Made by a program: the position numbers and the translations under genes
The notes under the pieces: model-generated
The model's database searches: none
The model's input: only the letters and a program-made list of their open reading frames with translations
Told to the model about the DNA's origin: nothing
Shown here: positions 24,137 through 35,858 of the stretch, piece by piece
Layout of the letters: the number at the start of each line of letters is the position of its first letter
How positions within the stretch are numbered: position 1 is the stretch's first letter
NCBI GenBank assembly: GCA_025094145.1
Contig: JALLLS010000003.1
Span: 496,001-560,000, forward strand
DNA from: Spinellus fusiger
Lineage: Eukaryota > Mucoromycota > Mucoromycetes > Mucorales > Phycomycetaceae
DNA: 64,000 nucleotides
Direction: 5' to 3'

Positions 24137-26839
24137 CCACAAACATGTACATGATCTTTATTTTATTTTATCACCACTACGACTGCAAACACTCTCTAAT
24201 ATCAATTCAATGTTTGTATTAGCCTCCAAGAATCATCGTCTCTCCCTTTTCCTGTGCAGAGTGGCATCTGCCCTCTTCTCTTCCTACACCTGGCATTAGT
24301 GTAGACACAGACACCAAAAAAGAGAAATACACTTCCACCACACGTATTCCTGTTCCTAAAGGCAAAGGATCCACTCACCAAGAAAAAATCGAACCCACAA
24401 GCAACGACACCGATCTTCTTCCTTTACTCACCCATACATTAGAAGACACAAACGAACGATGGACTAAACTGCCTCGAAAAACACCAAAGCCAATGGAAGA
24501 AGGCCCTACGATGGCCCAAGGGAACACAGCCGCGTGTCTTCGTCCAACACCTACGAAATTCCCTAAAAGTCATATTCCACGCAGTCGACATGCGAGTGCC
24601 AAGGGAACACTGGAATCAGCTGTATTTCAATCTTTCCTGGGTGGAGCTGAGGGATCCGGTAGCAGACGTCCTTCCTATACCACTGCCAATGAACTCTTAC
24701 AAGACCAATTGGAGAAGGAAAAGGCGAAATCACAACGATTGTCTGTGAATCTCGTCTCTGCCCAGGGTGTCTTGAGTGTTCCTAAACCCTTGGGGAAACT
24801 ACCGCTGGACAAAGTGGACAGAGTGGACAAAATGGATAAAGTGGACAGAGAGACAGTGATGAAAAACAAGTCCCTGCATGATAGGCTACAAGGATTTGTG
24901 GATGGTGATGCATGGCAATGGCATGGGATGGACAAGGGCAAGGGCAGGGACAAGAGAAAGAGCCAGAGCACACCCACAGTAGGTGTTTTGGTGGATGTCG
25001 AGGTTGAGGTGGAAGTGGAGGAGGAGGATGTCGAGGTGGCGATGGAGAGCTGCAGTACTAGTACCACATCAAGTGCGCGTGAAGAGATGGTGCGTCTTTA
25101 TCAGCGCCATGAGTCGGATCAGGGCCGACAGAAATCACAAGAGCAATTGGCACTTTTAAAGGAAAAGGAGAAGAAGGGTAGACGTCCTGCCATGAGTCCA
25201 AAAAGTAAATAGAACAAGCTTATTGAAGGGAGTTGTATTTCTTCTTCTTGTGGTTGAAGAGAGGGTGTTGGTAGAAATGCAAAACAAGTGTTCGCTTATT
25301 TACTAACTTGACTTATTCTTGCTATTGGTGACTAGCTGCCTTGAAACTGTACAAAAACCACTTGTCTTTGTATGAACAAGAGGAGATCTCCGAGTACTCA
25401 CAGGTGTATTTTGTGGGTGCCCATGCTCGAAAACTGTCTGCACTGCCAGGCCATCCTCATGGTAATTTTGGTTATGACGATGTACGTGGTGAATATCACA
25501 TTGTGTACCAGGACCACTTGGCCTATCGCTATGAGGCCATGGAAGAACTGGGCCGAGGCTCTTTTGGACAGGTAGTAAAGAGCTTTGATTACAAGACGGG
25601 TCAGATAGTAGCCATAAAGATCATTCGAAATATGCCACACTACCATACACAAGCACTGGTAGAAATCAAAATACTAGAGGATTTGGGTCGGTGGGTAAGG
25701 GTGATTGAACTCCACACAAGAAAAAAGAGGCGTCTGTCCATAACTTTTTAATGTGTTTAGGATCCACACGACAAACATAACATTGTACGCATGACACATC
25801 ACTTTTATTTCCGGCACCACTTGTGCATTGCTTTTGAATGTTTAAGCTACAACCTCTATGATCTTCTCAAGGCTAACCGGCTCCAGGGCCTTAAGATGAA
25901 ACTGGTGCATAGGTAAGAAGAGTGGAAACAAGGATAAAAAGGGACTCATGGACTCTCTTTGCTTGTAATTAGGTTCAGTCTTCAGATATTAAACTGTCTT
26001 GTTCTTTTGAATAAACACAAACTGATTCACTGTGATCTAAAGCCTGAGGTAAGCCAACATCTAATCTATTTCCTCTCATCCACACATATACACACACTCT
26101 CTCTCTCTATTCTTTAAGAACATCATTCTAAAGCATCCCAACAAAAGTACAGTCAAAGTAATTGATTTTGGAAGTTCCTGTCTTGAAAGTGAAAAAGGTA
26201 GGGCCGTTCAATGGTCGTTTGAACTTGGAAAATCCAGAAAGAGAAAATAACGTATTTATGCCATGGGTGTATTCTAGTATTTACCTATATTCAGAGTCGT
26301 TTCTATCGATCTCCTGAAATTATGCTTGGCCTTCCCTACACTTCAGCCACTGATATGTGGAGTGTTGGCTGTATTTTGGCAGAGCTATTCACTGGACGGC
26401 CTCTGTTTCCTGGTGAGAATGAACAAGACCAATTGGCCTGTATTATGGAAATCCAAGGTGTACCTAATAAACATCTTGTGGATGCATGTACTCGACGAAA
26501 GACGTTGTTTGGTAAGTCATCCTTATGAATCGATCGACCAATATTGCTCTATACAATTTCTGTTTCTATCATAAACATCATCCTTACCGTCCCTTATTAT
26601 CGTTTCTTTTTTCTTGTCCAGATACATATGGCAATCCGCGTATTCTTCCCAATTCAAAGGGAATCAAGCGTAAACCGGGATCTAAAAAGTTAGCCCAAGT
26701 ATTAAAATCTACCGATGAAAACTTTGTTGATTTCATCGACAGTTGTTTGCAGTGGGATCCAATCCATCGACTCTCTCCAGTCAATGCAATGGAACATGTC
26801 TGGATTCTTACACCACCACCTTCAAGTAGAAGAAAATAA
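22494..26839 (+). CDS. DYRK-family (Pom1/DYRK2-like) protein kinase
   Basis: Eight exons: 22494-24095, 24223-25204, 25336-25694, 25761-25912, 25973-26048, 26119-26197, 26278-26511 and 26622-26839, giving 1233 aa with consistent phases. The first 860 residues are Ser/Thr/Pro/His-rich and largely disordered. Then come the DYRK-homology box ([19 protein letters not shown]) and a kinase domain from about 926: P-loop [14 protein letters not shown] lysine, HCDLKPEN catalytic loop, DFGSSC, and QSRFYRSPE. Fungal Pom1 forms polar gradients that couple cell geometry to division; a polarity role here is inferred. The activation loop reads VFTYIQ, so the first Tyr of the usual YxY is Phe while the second, the autophosphorylated one, is kept. 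Intron 1 contains a (CA)n tract. The true start could lie in a missed upstream exon. Confidence 0.88.
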
Positions 26840-27750
26840 AGATATAAAGAATCCTATCTTTTTTTCTCTTTTCTCTTTTTCTCTCTTCTTTGCTTTCACA
26901 TGTAGAAAATGAATGGGGAGGAGAGTCTACAAAGGGTTGCTCTTGTACTACTGTGTCCTGTTTTCCCCTGCTTTGTGTTCATAAAAGACGTGTCGATCTA
27001 TTGCACAGTAGAAGACATTCCCTTTTTATGTATTGTATTCTTGTTATGAACTATCCCAAAAAGACTGAATTCAAGTCAATTGTGTTGTACTGTACTGTAG
27101 TGTCGTGTCGTGTCTGTTAAGCGTATGTCCTACTAGAGTGCATCAACGCGCATAAAAGTACATACATTGATATGCATTGTCACTTTACAATGAAAGGAAG
27201 AATCACTGTTGTATTGACTGTTTTTAATAGTAACAAAATAAGCTTAAAAATAATAGACAAGATATACACTTTTAATAGACCAGCAGTGTATCTCATGTGG
27301 AAATGGTGATGAGAAGGGAAAATAGCATCCTTCCACATGCTCACCAACATTTTCAGCCCTTTTCCATGTTCTCCTTTATTTCCTCTGTCATTGTCATTGT
27401 CATTGTGGTTGTGATTTCGATTTTTATTCTTCTTGTGGTTGTTAGGATGACCATCTCAACTATCCTTACCTAGTGCTCCATCATAATTGTCCCTCTGTTT
27501 CTTTCTTCTCCTAAGGAATAGCAAATTACGGCCATCGTAATTCCTATTCCAACTCCCATTGTAATTCTTATCGTAATTCCAATTCTACTTACAATTTCAT
27601 CACTTTCACTCTTCTTATTTCTTCTTTTACAGACTCCACTGCTATTTGTTTCCCCTCTTGTTTTTTTTTATTGCCTTTTTCTCTCTCTCTTCCTATTTTC
27701 TCCCTCTCTTCACATACACTCTGGTGTTTACTACAGCCAATAATTACACA
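26840..27750. other. Spacer between the two kinase genes
   Basis: It contains the DYRK 3' region and, from about 27360, a pyrimidine-rich tract leading to the CK1 start, with a series of GTAATTCC/CATTGTAATTC repeats at about 27535-27600. No gene seen. Confidence 0.5.
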
Positions 27751-29274
27751 ATGTCAATGGATTTAAGAGTAGGAAACAAGTACCGTATTGGAAGAAAGAT
27801 TGGCTCGGGTTCATTTGGTGACATTTACCTCGGTAAGCAGCCCACACCTACACTCAGATGAACCCACACTAACCCAACATCTCAAAGGTACAAATATTAT
27901 TACAAGCGAAGAGGTGGCTATCAAACTTGAGTCTGTCAAGGCCAAACATCCCCAATTAGAATACGAGGCCAAGGTCTACAAGGCCTTGTCAGGTGGTGTT
28001 GGCATCCCCTTTGTGCGGTGGTACGGCACTGAATGTGATTACAATGCCATGGTGATTGACCTCCTGGGCCGTAAGTATAAACTACAGGTGGACACTCTAG
28101 AGTGACTGACTGACTGACTGACTGACTCCTTCATAGCCTCCTTGGAAGATTTGTTCAACTTTTGTAATCGCAAGTTCACTCTCAAGACAGTGCTTTTATT
28201 AGCAGACCAAATGATTTCTCGCATTGAGTACATTCACTCAAAAAACTTTATCCACCGTGATATTAAGCCTGATAACTTTCTCATGGGTATTGGGAAGCGT
28301 GGTAATCAAGTGAATATCATTGATTTTGGACTGGCCAAAAAGTACCGTGATCCACGAACACATCTTCATATTCCCTACAGAGAGAACAAGAACCTGACAG
28401 GAACAGCACGTTATGCCAGTATTAATACACATCTGGGAGTGGGTAAGTTGTTTTCTTTGTGTTGTTGGAGTGGCAGTAGGAAACTTATTCCCCAGTAAAG
28501 AACAGTCGCGACGGGATGATCTTGAATCGCTTGGCTATGTTCTCATGTACTTTTGTCGTGGATCTCTACCTTGGCAAGGACAGAAGGCTGCTACTAAAAA
28601 GCAAAAGTACGATAGAATCATGGAGAAGAAGATGACAACGCCTACGGAATTGCTGTGTCGTGGATTTCCTAGTGAATTTGCTATTTACCTCAACTACACA
28701 CGCTCATTGCGGTTTGATGATAAACCAGACTACAGCTATTTGCGCAAGTTGTTTCGAGACTTGTTTATGAGAGAAGGGCTGCTGTATGATTATGTGTTTG
28801 ACTGGACAGTGGTGAAGTTGGTAAGTGGTTCTCTAGGCAACGGTGTGATGGATCTGCATGGATATGCACTCCAATGGCCCATCTATTTTCTTCTTCTGTT
28901 TCCATGCCAATGCTTATTTCTATGGATAGGATCGATCTGGTGCAACTGCTGTAGGCAAGGATCCAAATGAGGAGGAAGTAGAGGAGCAGGAAGAAGTTGT
29001 CAAGACACCATCGGCACGAGTACCAGGTACTGCTGGGGGCTCTTCATCGCGCATGGCAAATGCTACAGGATCACCCATGGAAACAGGTCATCTCAGTTCA
29101 TTCCGCCGCACACCCTCTGCTGCCAAGATACCTACACCCACTCAGAAGCCAACTGCACTGCAGTCTTCTTCTTCGATGGCCCGTGGAATGAATGTAAGTT
29201 GGAGTGTATGTGACAGGAGTAATTCGTTGGCTTATGTATTGTTGGTAGCTGTAATTCTGTAACTATTGTAGTGA
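27751..29274 (+). CDS. HRR25: Casein kinase 1, Hrr25/CK1-delta-like
   Basis: Six exons: 27751-27832, 27888-28070, 28137-28442, 28501-28820, 28930-29193 and 29272-29274, giving 385 aa. The last exon supplies only the TGA stop, directly after the acceptor. CK1 signature motifs are all present: [13 protein letters not shown]-loop, VAIKLE lysine, [35 protein letters not shown] (the CK1 substitute for APE), and the [20 protein letters not shown] region. The C-terminal tail is short and Ser/Pro-rich. Hrr25-type kinases act in ribosome maturation, vesicle traffic, DNA repair and meiosis. Met at 27757 could also serve as start. An intron at 28071-28136 contains a GACT tandem repeat. Confidence 0.93.
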
Positions 29275-30663
29275 GTGTCATAAAGTACACTGTGTGTTTA
29301 TATACATACTTTTATCTATTTATATATACATATCTCTTATTCTTCCCGAAAGTGTTTCTAGGTCTATCTGTGTGTGAAGCCACTGCAGTTGTAAAGCATA
29401 AGCAGCAGAGACTGTAGAATAGTATATTATAGTATAGCATAGTATATTATAGTATAGTATATTATAGTATATTATAGCATATTATAGTATAGTATATTAT
29501 AGTATATTATAGCATATTATAGTATATTATAGTATATTATAGTATATTATAGCATATTATAGCATGGCATAGCATAGCATAGCATATTATATAATAGTAT
29601 ATTCTGTTGAATGTGGCTGTATTCACACTTTCTTGAACAAGTATGTTTATCCTAATTATATACCCAATAACCACTTGAGTGAACCATCTTCAAGATAGAA
29701 ATACACACTGTTGTGGGTATGGTCATTTACACAAAAGTCATTGCAGATGTTCAGATAATGATAGAAACTAAAAAGAAAGCAGAGACATTGTGATATGACC
29801 AAAAAAATGGCAGCTTACTGTAAATAATGAGTGAGATACATGCTCAGTCAATGACCAAAATATCATGATAAGCACACTAAAATACTACTGCTTCAGATTG
29901 ATGTACAGAAAACTAAATCACCTGCATTTATTTGGAAAGCCCTTTCATTAGTATAGAATATATACTAACATTGAACAAGGTCGCTTGGATTTTATATAGC
30001 ATAACAAAGACACACTGAGAAGAGATATACTAAGCAGTATACATGATAATGTTACCTTAGTTCTTATATACTAAAAACGGGAAACTAACAGTTAGCAAAT
30101 TAAAGAAAAAATAGTATTGAATAAAGCATCTATGATAAGTCGTAGTGTATTTGAATGCAGTGAATAGATCTTTTAGAGGTAGTATAAGAGTACAATAGTC
30201 TGCATTAGTATGTGTGCCTTTTGGTGGTAAGATCATTCTATTTGTAGTCATCGTTAGATGAGAATAAAATCATAAAAGAATAACATACAAGTTGAATAAA
30301 AAACAACAGAATGAATCATACGTTAACTAAACAGATATCTTTGGACACAAGAAGCCATTGATGACACTATCACATCAATAGAGGATGAATAGTAGCTGAT
30401 ACTATACAATGTTATTAAAGGCTATCCATTCCCTCTTTCTTATTGTATTTCTATCTATTCTTTCTGAACTAAAGATGTTATGTAGCCAACAAGATACGAA
30501 TAAAGTAAATTAAATACAACATGCTTATAGAATCAATCTAAGGTTCTTAGATGTGTTTGATTTTTATAGGAGACTATAGCAAGTTATTCAGGTGCGAATT
30601 CTACCAGAGTAATGACAATAAAGAGAAAAAGCATGCGGAGGATGTTGAATAAAGAAGGATTCA
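29275..30663. other. AT-rich spacer with ATAGTATATT minisatellite
   Basis: No gene. A tandem block at about 29410-29605 is built from TATTATAGTA and TATTATAGCA variants of about 10 bp. The right end is the outer flank of the transposon nest. Confidence 0.6.
29410..29605. repeat. ATAGTATATT/ATAGCATATT minisatellite
   Basis: Roughly 18 imperfect 10-bp copies with interspersed 5-bp ATAGC units. Variant units are interleaved, suggesting expansion by slippage. Confidence 0.85.
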
Positions 30664-30679
30664 AGCTCTATCATACAGT
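30664..30679 (-). repeat. 16-bp flanking repeat X (3' flank of LINE copy 1)
   Basis: Read on the minus strand this is ACTGTATGATAGAGCT, lying immediately after the LINE 3' end (ACTTTGA). The identical 16-mer lies at 37236-37251, at the 5' side of LINE copy 2 and overlapping the right Tc1 end. Confidence 0.85.
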
Positions 30680-31060
30680 TCAAAGTATTTTTTATTTTTG
30701 GGTGTGGTTTGCTATTCGCGCATTGGGCATGTTAGCCACCCTATGAGAACTTTTGAAAAAATAGAATAAACATTAAAACACTTCAAATACGAAAGTGAAA
30801 AAAAGAATGCACATGAATGGGAAACAGAAAGACCGAGAAATACAAAACCTCAGATGAGGGAAAAATGATGAAAAATGAGAAATGATGGTAAAATGAGAAT
30901 TATGAATAGACATCCAAAAGGCCATAAAGTCAGCAAGGAAACCAGGACACCAAAAAGATAACCGTCATCCTGTGGCGATTCGAAATCCAATGAGAGATAC
31001 TTAAAGCAACTCGGACAATCCTAAACATAAATAGAGCAGCTTCTGGCTTTGCTAAATGGG

Positions 31061-34000
31061 TTAAGAATAGGTGGTAGAGGAGAGATCAGGGGAAAAGTGA
31101 GGATACAGCGTCTGTTGCTGCAGGAGTCTTTGCACTCTATGGCGGCGTTGGCGTTCCCGCTCAACACACCCATCAGCAGCCTCAATGAGCAGGCTACCAG
31201 CTGATGGCTCTACCTTAAAGTCTCGAGTAGACGTGGCTCGATCAATGGCTTGCAGCAGTATTAAAAAACTGGGCCAAAGGTCTCGCCATTTAACAAAAGA
31301 CTTAACCGTGCGTGGCAGAAGATTTAGACAATAGTCAATTGGATGAATGTCTTGTGGTGGTGCAGGAACTAGGAAGAACAAGAACGTGGAGCGTTCATGG
31401 TCAACGAATGTGCAAGTGAGAAAGTGGTCCCGATTGGCAGATGGGTGGCCACATTGGCAAGGAGCTGAAGGTGTTGGTGGTAACCAAGCAATCCTCCATT
31501 TTAGTAGACGATGTCTTTCTTTGCGCGTGCACGGTAGTAGAAGAATTGGATCCCAAACAGGTCTACATAGTCCACGGGCTACCGTCACCAGCGGATTCTT
31601 GCCACGTACTAGACTAGTAATTTCACTTTGAAGACGTTCAAGATAAGCTACTTTTAATGGATATTTAGGAGGGTTGTGAGCCCGTCCTATTCTTTGAGCA
31701 TTTTGCCAGAGTACATTGCCACGTAGCTTAATCCATCTGGCTTTACTCTGGGGTGCTTCAAGCTGCGGGACAAGGCACCAGAGGAGGGTGTCTTCAGGAA
31801 GGGTAGCTGCGCGCTCAACAAATTTGGCTTGCAGATAAAGAAAACGAGAGTATATGTTAGGGAGGGCAGCTAATTGGGCAACCTGGATCGTTCCAAACCT
31901 AGCAGTAGCAGATCTAGCAAGACAAAGTCTCAGACAAGCAGACTGACAGATTTGTAGCGGGCGGATGCCTAGTCTATTGACATTACAAATAGCCAACCCA
32001 TACTCAAGGATAGGCCGAACAAAAACAGTATACGCTCTTAGGGCTGCTGTAATCCCAAAGCCATACATGTTTACACCCATTCCTCTCAGCTTTTGCATTA
32101 CTGCAATTGCCTTGACTTGTGAGTGTGAGAAAAGTGCGTCTTGGTTAATACCTTGACGTGAAAAGGGGATACCAAGGTACTTGAAAGTATCACAGGTTGG
32201 AAGCTCGTTGCCATAGAGGTAAAACGGCACATTGGCCGGGGCATTGAGTACTTCACATTTGGAGGGACTCCATTTGTAACCAAGGAGGGTCGAGTGAATT
32301 TCGGCAAGTGCCAGCATTCGATGTATATCTTCTGGGCAGCCCATAAGAGCCACATCATCAGCATACAACAAACAATTCACAGGAGCCCAAGTAACAGTGA
32401 CATGAGACGGACTGTAAGAGGAATCTGACAACTCAGAAGAGTCATCCGAAACTGTAGAAGTAGGAAAAGGATTGTGAAGGGAATTCTGTAACTCGTCAAG
32501 CAATGCGTGAACAGTTGCCTGTGGGGAAGCAAAAGAGAAAGGATTTCGAGCACAGAGATTAATGGACCGTCCCATGGTAGGTGGGTGCATACCAACCAGT
32601 ATTGGGGATACCGAAGCAAACCTCAAGAAACGTGGAAGAGTATCAATGAAAATAGAATAAAGAAATGGAGAAAGAATACTACCCTGTAAGACTCCTCGTT
32701 TAGGTGCAATGTCCCGGGATGCTACATTTTTCAGAATCACATTCACCACAATGTCATCAAACAAATTCTGTAGTAGCAAGAGCAACGGCTGAGACACGAA
32801 GGGCATCAGCGACTCCCATATGACAGAGCGTTCCACACTATCATATGCAGCTTTAATATCTAGGAAGACGACGACTGGAGGTTTTGGATCTTGCTCTCCT
32901 GATCCTTGGGCAGCGTACAACCCCATAAGTTCGTGGAGACAGAGGGCCTGGTCTAGAGTTCCACGACGAGCGCGAAATCCACCTTGAGCCATGTCCAATG
33001 CAGGCATGGTCGAAAGGAGCTCCCCAGCTATACATCTTTCTAAGAGCTTACGAAACACCGATGTCAAGCTAATAGGCCGATAGTTACTAGGGTCATCCTG
33101 CTCTCCTTTGTTTTTGTAAATAGGTACCACCTGTGCTGTTCTCCAGGCCACAGGCGTCCACGACCATCTCCAACACAATGTGAAGATCTGATGTAACAGA
33201 GGCACTAGCACTCGAACTAGGGGTTTGAGCATTTCTGCTCTAATATGATCAATGCCTGGTGCTTTTCGATTTGGCATCTTTCGAATAGCAGAGTGAATAA
33301 AGTCTACGTCCCATGGGACTGGATTGTCTTGGAGAGTAAACTCCTGACGCTCCTGTCTTTCCGTAGATCCGCCAAACACTCTCTCTAGGTGGTCAATCAT
33401 GCGATTGGCAGCATGCCGAGGGCCCTCTGGAGATGACAGGGAAATTGGCGAACGTCTCCGCAGCCTCATTCCTTTCACAGCACTTGTCATCTCTGTTAAG
33501 CCCTTACGGACTTTATCACAAAATACATGCCAGGTTTGTCGTTGTGCTTGCCTTATAGCCTTTTTCAAAGCTAAACACGCTTCCTCATACAAGCGGTGGG
33601 CTTCAATGCGTTCAATATCATTGCCTACCCGTCGTCTAAAACGATAAAGTTCTTGACGACGGTCAGCTAACTGTTGTAGATCAGCATTCCAGTAGCTTTT
33701 CCAAGCTTTTGGATGGGATTGTGCGCGCCCTACGCTATCATCCAGGGCCTTGTAGATTGACTCATTGAGTCTCTCAGCAAAGTCCTCCATCTTAACAGAG
33801 CACAACGGGGTTTTGTCTTCCAACATTTTTTGGATCTCTCTTTGCAGTTCACCTGTGTTCTCTGCAAAACATCGCTTGTACTGGTCACAGACTGTTTGTT
33901 TGTTTAAACGTTGCAGTCTCCAGAGGCGACGGACAGCTGTTTCTGTCATGAGCGGTGGCATGAGCACCGGCTGAAAGGACAGCTCACACAAGTGGTGGTC

Positions 34001-34654
34001 TGAACCTAACGTCAGATCGTCCCTAATGTGCAAGCACACTTCGGAGAAGTTGTAGCTTCTTGACAGGAACAGGTCAATAATGCTAGCAAACCGACGACCA
34101 TCTGCTAGAATTCGCTCATATGTAGGCAAGCCAAATGCCAACTCTGAGTTCCACAAGGTTAGATCCTGACGGCAGATCCAGTCTTCAAATTCCACATGTC
34201 TGTCGTTTATGCCATGATCTCCAGTCAGGCGGCCTAAACGTGTATTCAGGTCACCAAGGACGAGTGTGAAGTCGTCTATGGGTAGTGAATTCAACCTTTC
34301 CGCAGCCTCACTAGACGACAGCCTCGGAGGTAGGTACAGACCATGGAGTGTATATGGGCCAATCCTACAGGAGACCACAAAAGGATTAGTAATTGGTAAG
34401 GAATGTACATGGTAAGGAAAGTCAGGACGAATAAAGAACGAAACTCCATCAAAACCTCGTCCAGCATCACCATGGGCTGTAGCATAGTTGTGTATTTGTA
34501 TCCAGGGGCACCTCAACATTTGCATGTCTTTGGTCAGGAAAGTCTCTGTCACTAAAAGTATATCAATATCATTCTGCACACACACATTCAGAACGTTCAC
34601 CAGTTTGGGCCTGATTCCACAAGCATTCAATAGACCAATCTTCAGTCTATTCAT
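31061..34654 (-). CDS. LINE ORF2: endonuclease and reverse transcriptase
   Basis: An uninterrupted 1197-aa frame. The N-terminal apurinic-type endonuclease (about 1-230) starts KIGLLNACGIRPKL and carries ETFLT, GDLNTR and GSDHHL. The reverse transcriptase (about 440-860) has RKAPGIDHI, NYRPISLTS, GFRARRGTLDQAL, FLDIKAAYDSV, GVLQGSILSP and the catalytic YADD at about 763. Near 1065 a C-terminal zinc knuckle reads CQCGHPSANRDHFLTC. It would nick the target and prime cDNA synthesis there. Its ATG overlaps the ORF1 stop as ATGA, which suggests translation by termination-reinitiation. No frame defects are visible, so activity is plausible but unproven. Confidence 0.95.
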   Translation of the reverse strand: MNRLKIGLLNACGIRPKLVNVLNVCVQNDIDILLVTETFLTKDMQMLRCPWIQIHNYATAHGDAGRGFDGVSFFIRPDFPYHVHSLPITNPFVVSCRIGPYTLHGLYLPPRLSSSEAAERLNSLPIDDFTLVLGDLNTRLGRLTGDHGINDRHVEFEDWICRQDLTLWNSELAFGLPTYERILADGRRFASIIDLFLSRSYNFSEVCLHIRDDLTLGSDHHLCELSFQPVLMPPLMTETAVRRLWRLQRLNKQTVCDQYKRCFAENTGELQREIQKMLEDKTPLCSVKMEDFAERLNESIYKALDDSVGRAQSHPKAWKSYWNADLQQLADRRQELYRFRRRVGNDIERIEAHRLYEEACLALKKAIRQAQRQTWHVFCDKVRKGLTEMTSAVKGMRLRRRSPISLSSPEGPRHAANRMIDHLERVFGGSTERQERQEFTLQDNPVPWDVDFIHSAIRKMPNRKAPGIDHIRAEMLKPLVRVLVPLLHQIFTLCWRWSWTPVAWRTAQVVPIYKNKGEQDDPSNYRPISLTSVFRKLLERCIAGELLSTMPALDMAQGGFRARRGTLDQALCLHELMGLYAAQGSGEQDPKPPVVVFLDIKAAYDSVERSVIWESLMPFVSQPLLLLLQNLFDDIVVNVILKNVASRDIAPKRGVLQGSILSPFLYSIFIDTLPRFLRFASVSPILVGMHPPTMGRSINLCARNPFSFASPQATVHALLDELQNSLHNPFPTSTVSDDSSELSDSSYSPSHVTVTWAPVNCLLYADDVALMGCPEDIHRMLALAEIHSTLLGYKWSPSKCEVLNAPANVPFYLYGNELPTCDTFKYLGIPFSRQGINQDALFSHSQVKAIAVMQKLRGMGVNMYGFGITAALRAYTVFVRPILEYGLAICNVNRLGIRPLQICQSACLRLCLARSATARFGTIQVAQLAALPNIYSRFLYLQAKFVERAATLPEDTLLWCLVPQLEAPQSKARWIKLRGNVLWQNAQRIGRAHNPPKYPLKVAYLERLQSEITSLVRGKNPLVTVARGLCRPVWDPILLLPCTRKERHRLLKWRIAWLPPTPSAPCQCGHPSANRDHFLTCTFVDHERSTFLFFLVPAPPQDIHPIDYCLNLLPRTVKSFVKWRDLWPSFLILLQAIDRATSTRDFKVEPSAGSLLIEAADGCVERERQRRHRVQRLLQQQTLYPHFSPDLSSTTYS

Positions 34655-35595
34655 AATTCTTCTCGGTGGATGTTTTGGGCGTCTCCCTCATCTTCTTCCA
34701 TAGCTGAGCCTGATCCAAATGCCTGGATGGCCTCTTCTTCAAGGGTGGCGGGGCGGCTGGCAACTGGGGTCTTGGCCTTGAGATCCGCCAAGAGCTTCTC
34801 AAAGGCAGTGGCAGAGAGGCGGGGAGTGGCATTACCAGAGCCAAAGTGGCGAGCAATGCTGTACCCTAAGTGGGTGGGGGAACGAAGACAGGTGTTTGAC
34901 ACTCTCTGGTCAAAGAGTTCCTGGGCCTTTGCAGCCTTGGTACTGTTGGTTTCCCCTTGGAGCTTTGGGTCTGCAATGACTGCAGCGGACACAGGGTTGA
35001 AGTCCTTCACTGGACTGATCTTAAGCTTCTCGAGGTGCTCCTCGAGTTCCTTCTTGTAGCTGCTGTGGACCAGCAGCGCAACTGTTCCCCTTGCCGGGAA
35101 GTGGATGTCAATGATCCGTGACTGTTGGATCTTCAACGATCCCAACATCTTGCGGACCTGGCCGTACTTAAGGTATCGGCGGCAAGGGACGTATACGAAT
35201 TCGTACACTGAGGGTCCAGTGGGCTCCTGCAAGGCACGTACTGCTTGTGCCTTAAGCACTGCTTTGGCCTTTGTAGGCTTCTTGGCCTGGAGGTTCTTCT
35301 TTGCCATGCTGGCGTAGGTGGTGGGTGTGGGTGTGGGTGTGGAGGTTGGGGCATGCTTTGAAGCAGCAGTCGAGTTGTCCTGCTTGGCAGGGGTGGCAGG
35401 GGTGGCAGTGGTGGTGGTGTTGGTGGTGCTGGTAGTGGCCTGAGCCTGGAGGGATGCAATCATTGCATCCTTGGCCTTCAATTGGGCCTCCAATTCCTGG
35501 ATACGGAGTCCAAAGATCTCCATCTGTTTTTGGATTGCCGCCATCATCTGCAGCATTTGTTGGGCGTGGGTGTCGGCCTTTTCCACCTCGGACAT
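34651..35595 (-). CDS. LINE ORF1 (RNA-binding, gag-like)
   Basis: A 314-aa open frame directly upstream of ORF2. Residues 1-50 look like a coiled coil (QKQMEIFGLRIQELEAQLKA). A Thr/Pro/Ala-rich linker follows, then a folded region (GPSVYEFVYVPCRRYLKYGQ through HFPARGTVALLVHSSYKKE) that could be RRM-like. It has no CCHC knuckles. ORF1 proteins of LINEs coat the RNA and act as chaperones in the RNP; that role is inferred from position. The stop TGA overlaps the ORF2 start. A related version is preserved in the derivative at 38.3-39.4 kb, with strong conservation of the folded region. Confidence 0.88.
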   Translation of the reverse strand: MSEVEKADTHAQQMLQMMAAIQKQMEIFGLRIQELEAQLKAKDAMIASLQAQATTSTTNTTTTATPATPAKQDNSTAASKHAPTSTPTPTPTTYASMAKKNLQAKKPTKAKAVLKAQAVRALQEPTGPSVYEFVYVPCRRYLKYGQVRKMLGSLKIQQSRIIDIHFPARGTVALLVHSSYKKELEEHLEKLKISPVKDFNPVSAAVIADPKLQGETNSTKAAKAQELFDQRVSNTCLRSPTHLGYSIARHFGSGNATPRLSATAFEKLLADLKAKTPVASRPATLEEEAIQAFGSGSAMEEDEGDAQNIHREEL

Positions 35596-35858
35596 TTTGT
35601 TCTCCTCGTTGGTTCTTGCTCGGGTGCGTTTGGCAAGCAGTTTTTCTTTTCTGCTTTTAGGGACGTCGTAGGTGGTGGGGACGTCGGTAAGGCCAAACTC
35701 GAAGGGTTTGGCGGGTGGTGCTGAGGTGGGGTCCGTGGTTAATGGATCCAGTGTGATATAGGTGGCGGGGGGTGTTGGTGTTGACGGATGGGTGATTGTA
35801 ATGTTTGCTGTAGATTTTATTATAACTCTTTGGGGTAATATTTATTACGCGAAAGAGC

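Larger units (their letters stand above)
30680..35858 (-). mobile_element. Full-length LINE (non-LTR retrotransposon), copy 1
   Basis: It reads leftward: a 5' UTR (about 35858-35596), ORF1, ORF2, then a roughly 380-nt 3' UTR whose last part (gttctcatagggtggctaac, then an A-rich stretch ending ACTTTGA) is shared with two further copies in this window. There are no long terminal repeats and no poly(A) tail. Both ORFs are open, so it may be competent. The lineage is not certain; the APE endonuclease, RT and C-terminal CCHC order fits the Jockey/Tad/I side of LINEs. Confidence 0.92.

Noticed and set aside
34670..35724. Several plus-strand frames antisense to LINE ORF1
   Set aside because: Mirror frames of a GC-richer coding region with no independent motif.
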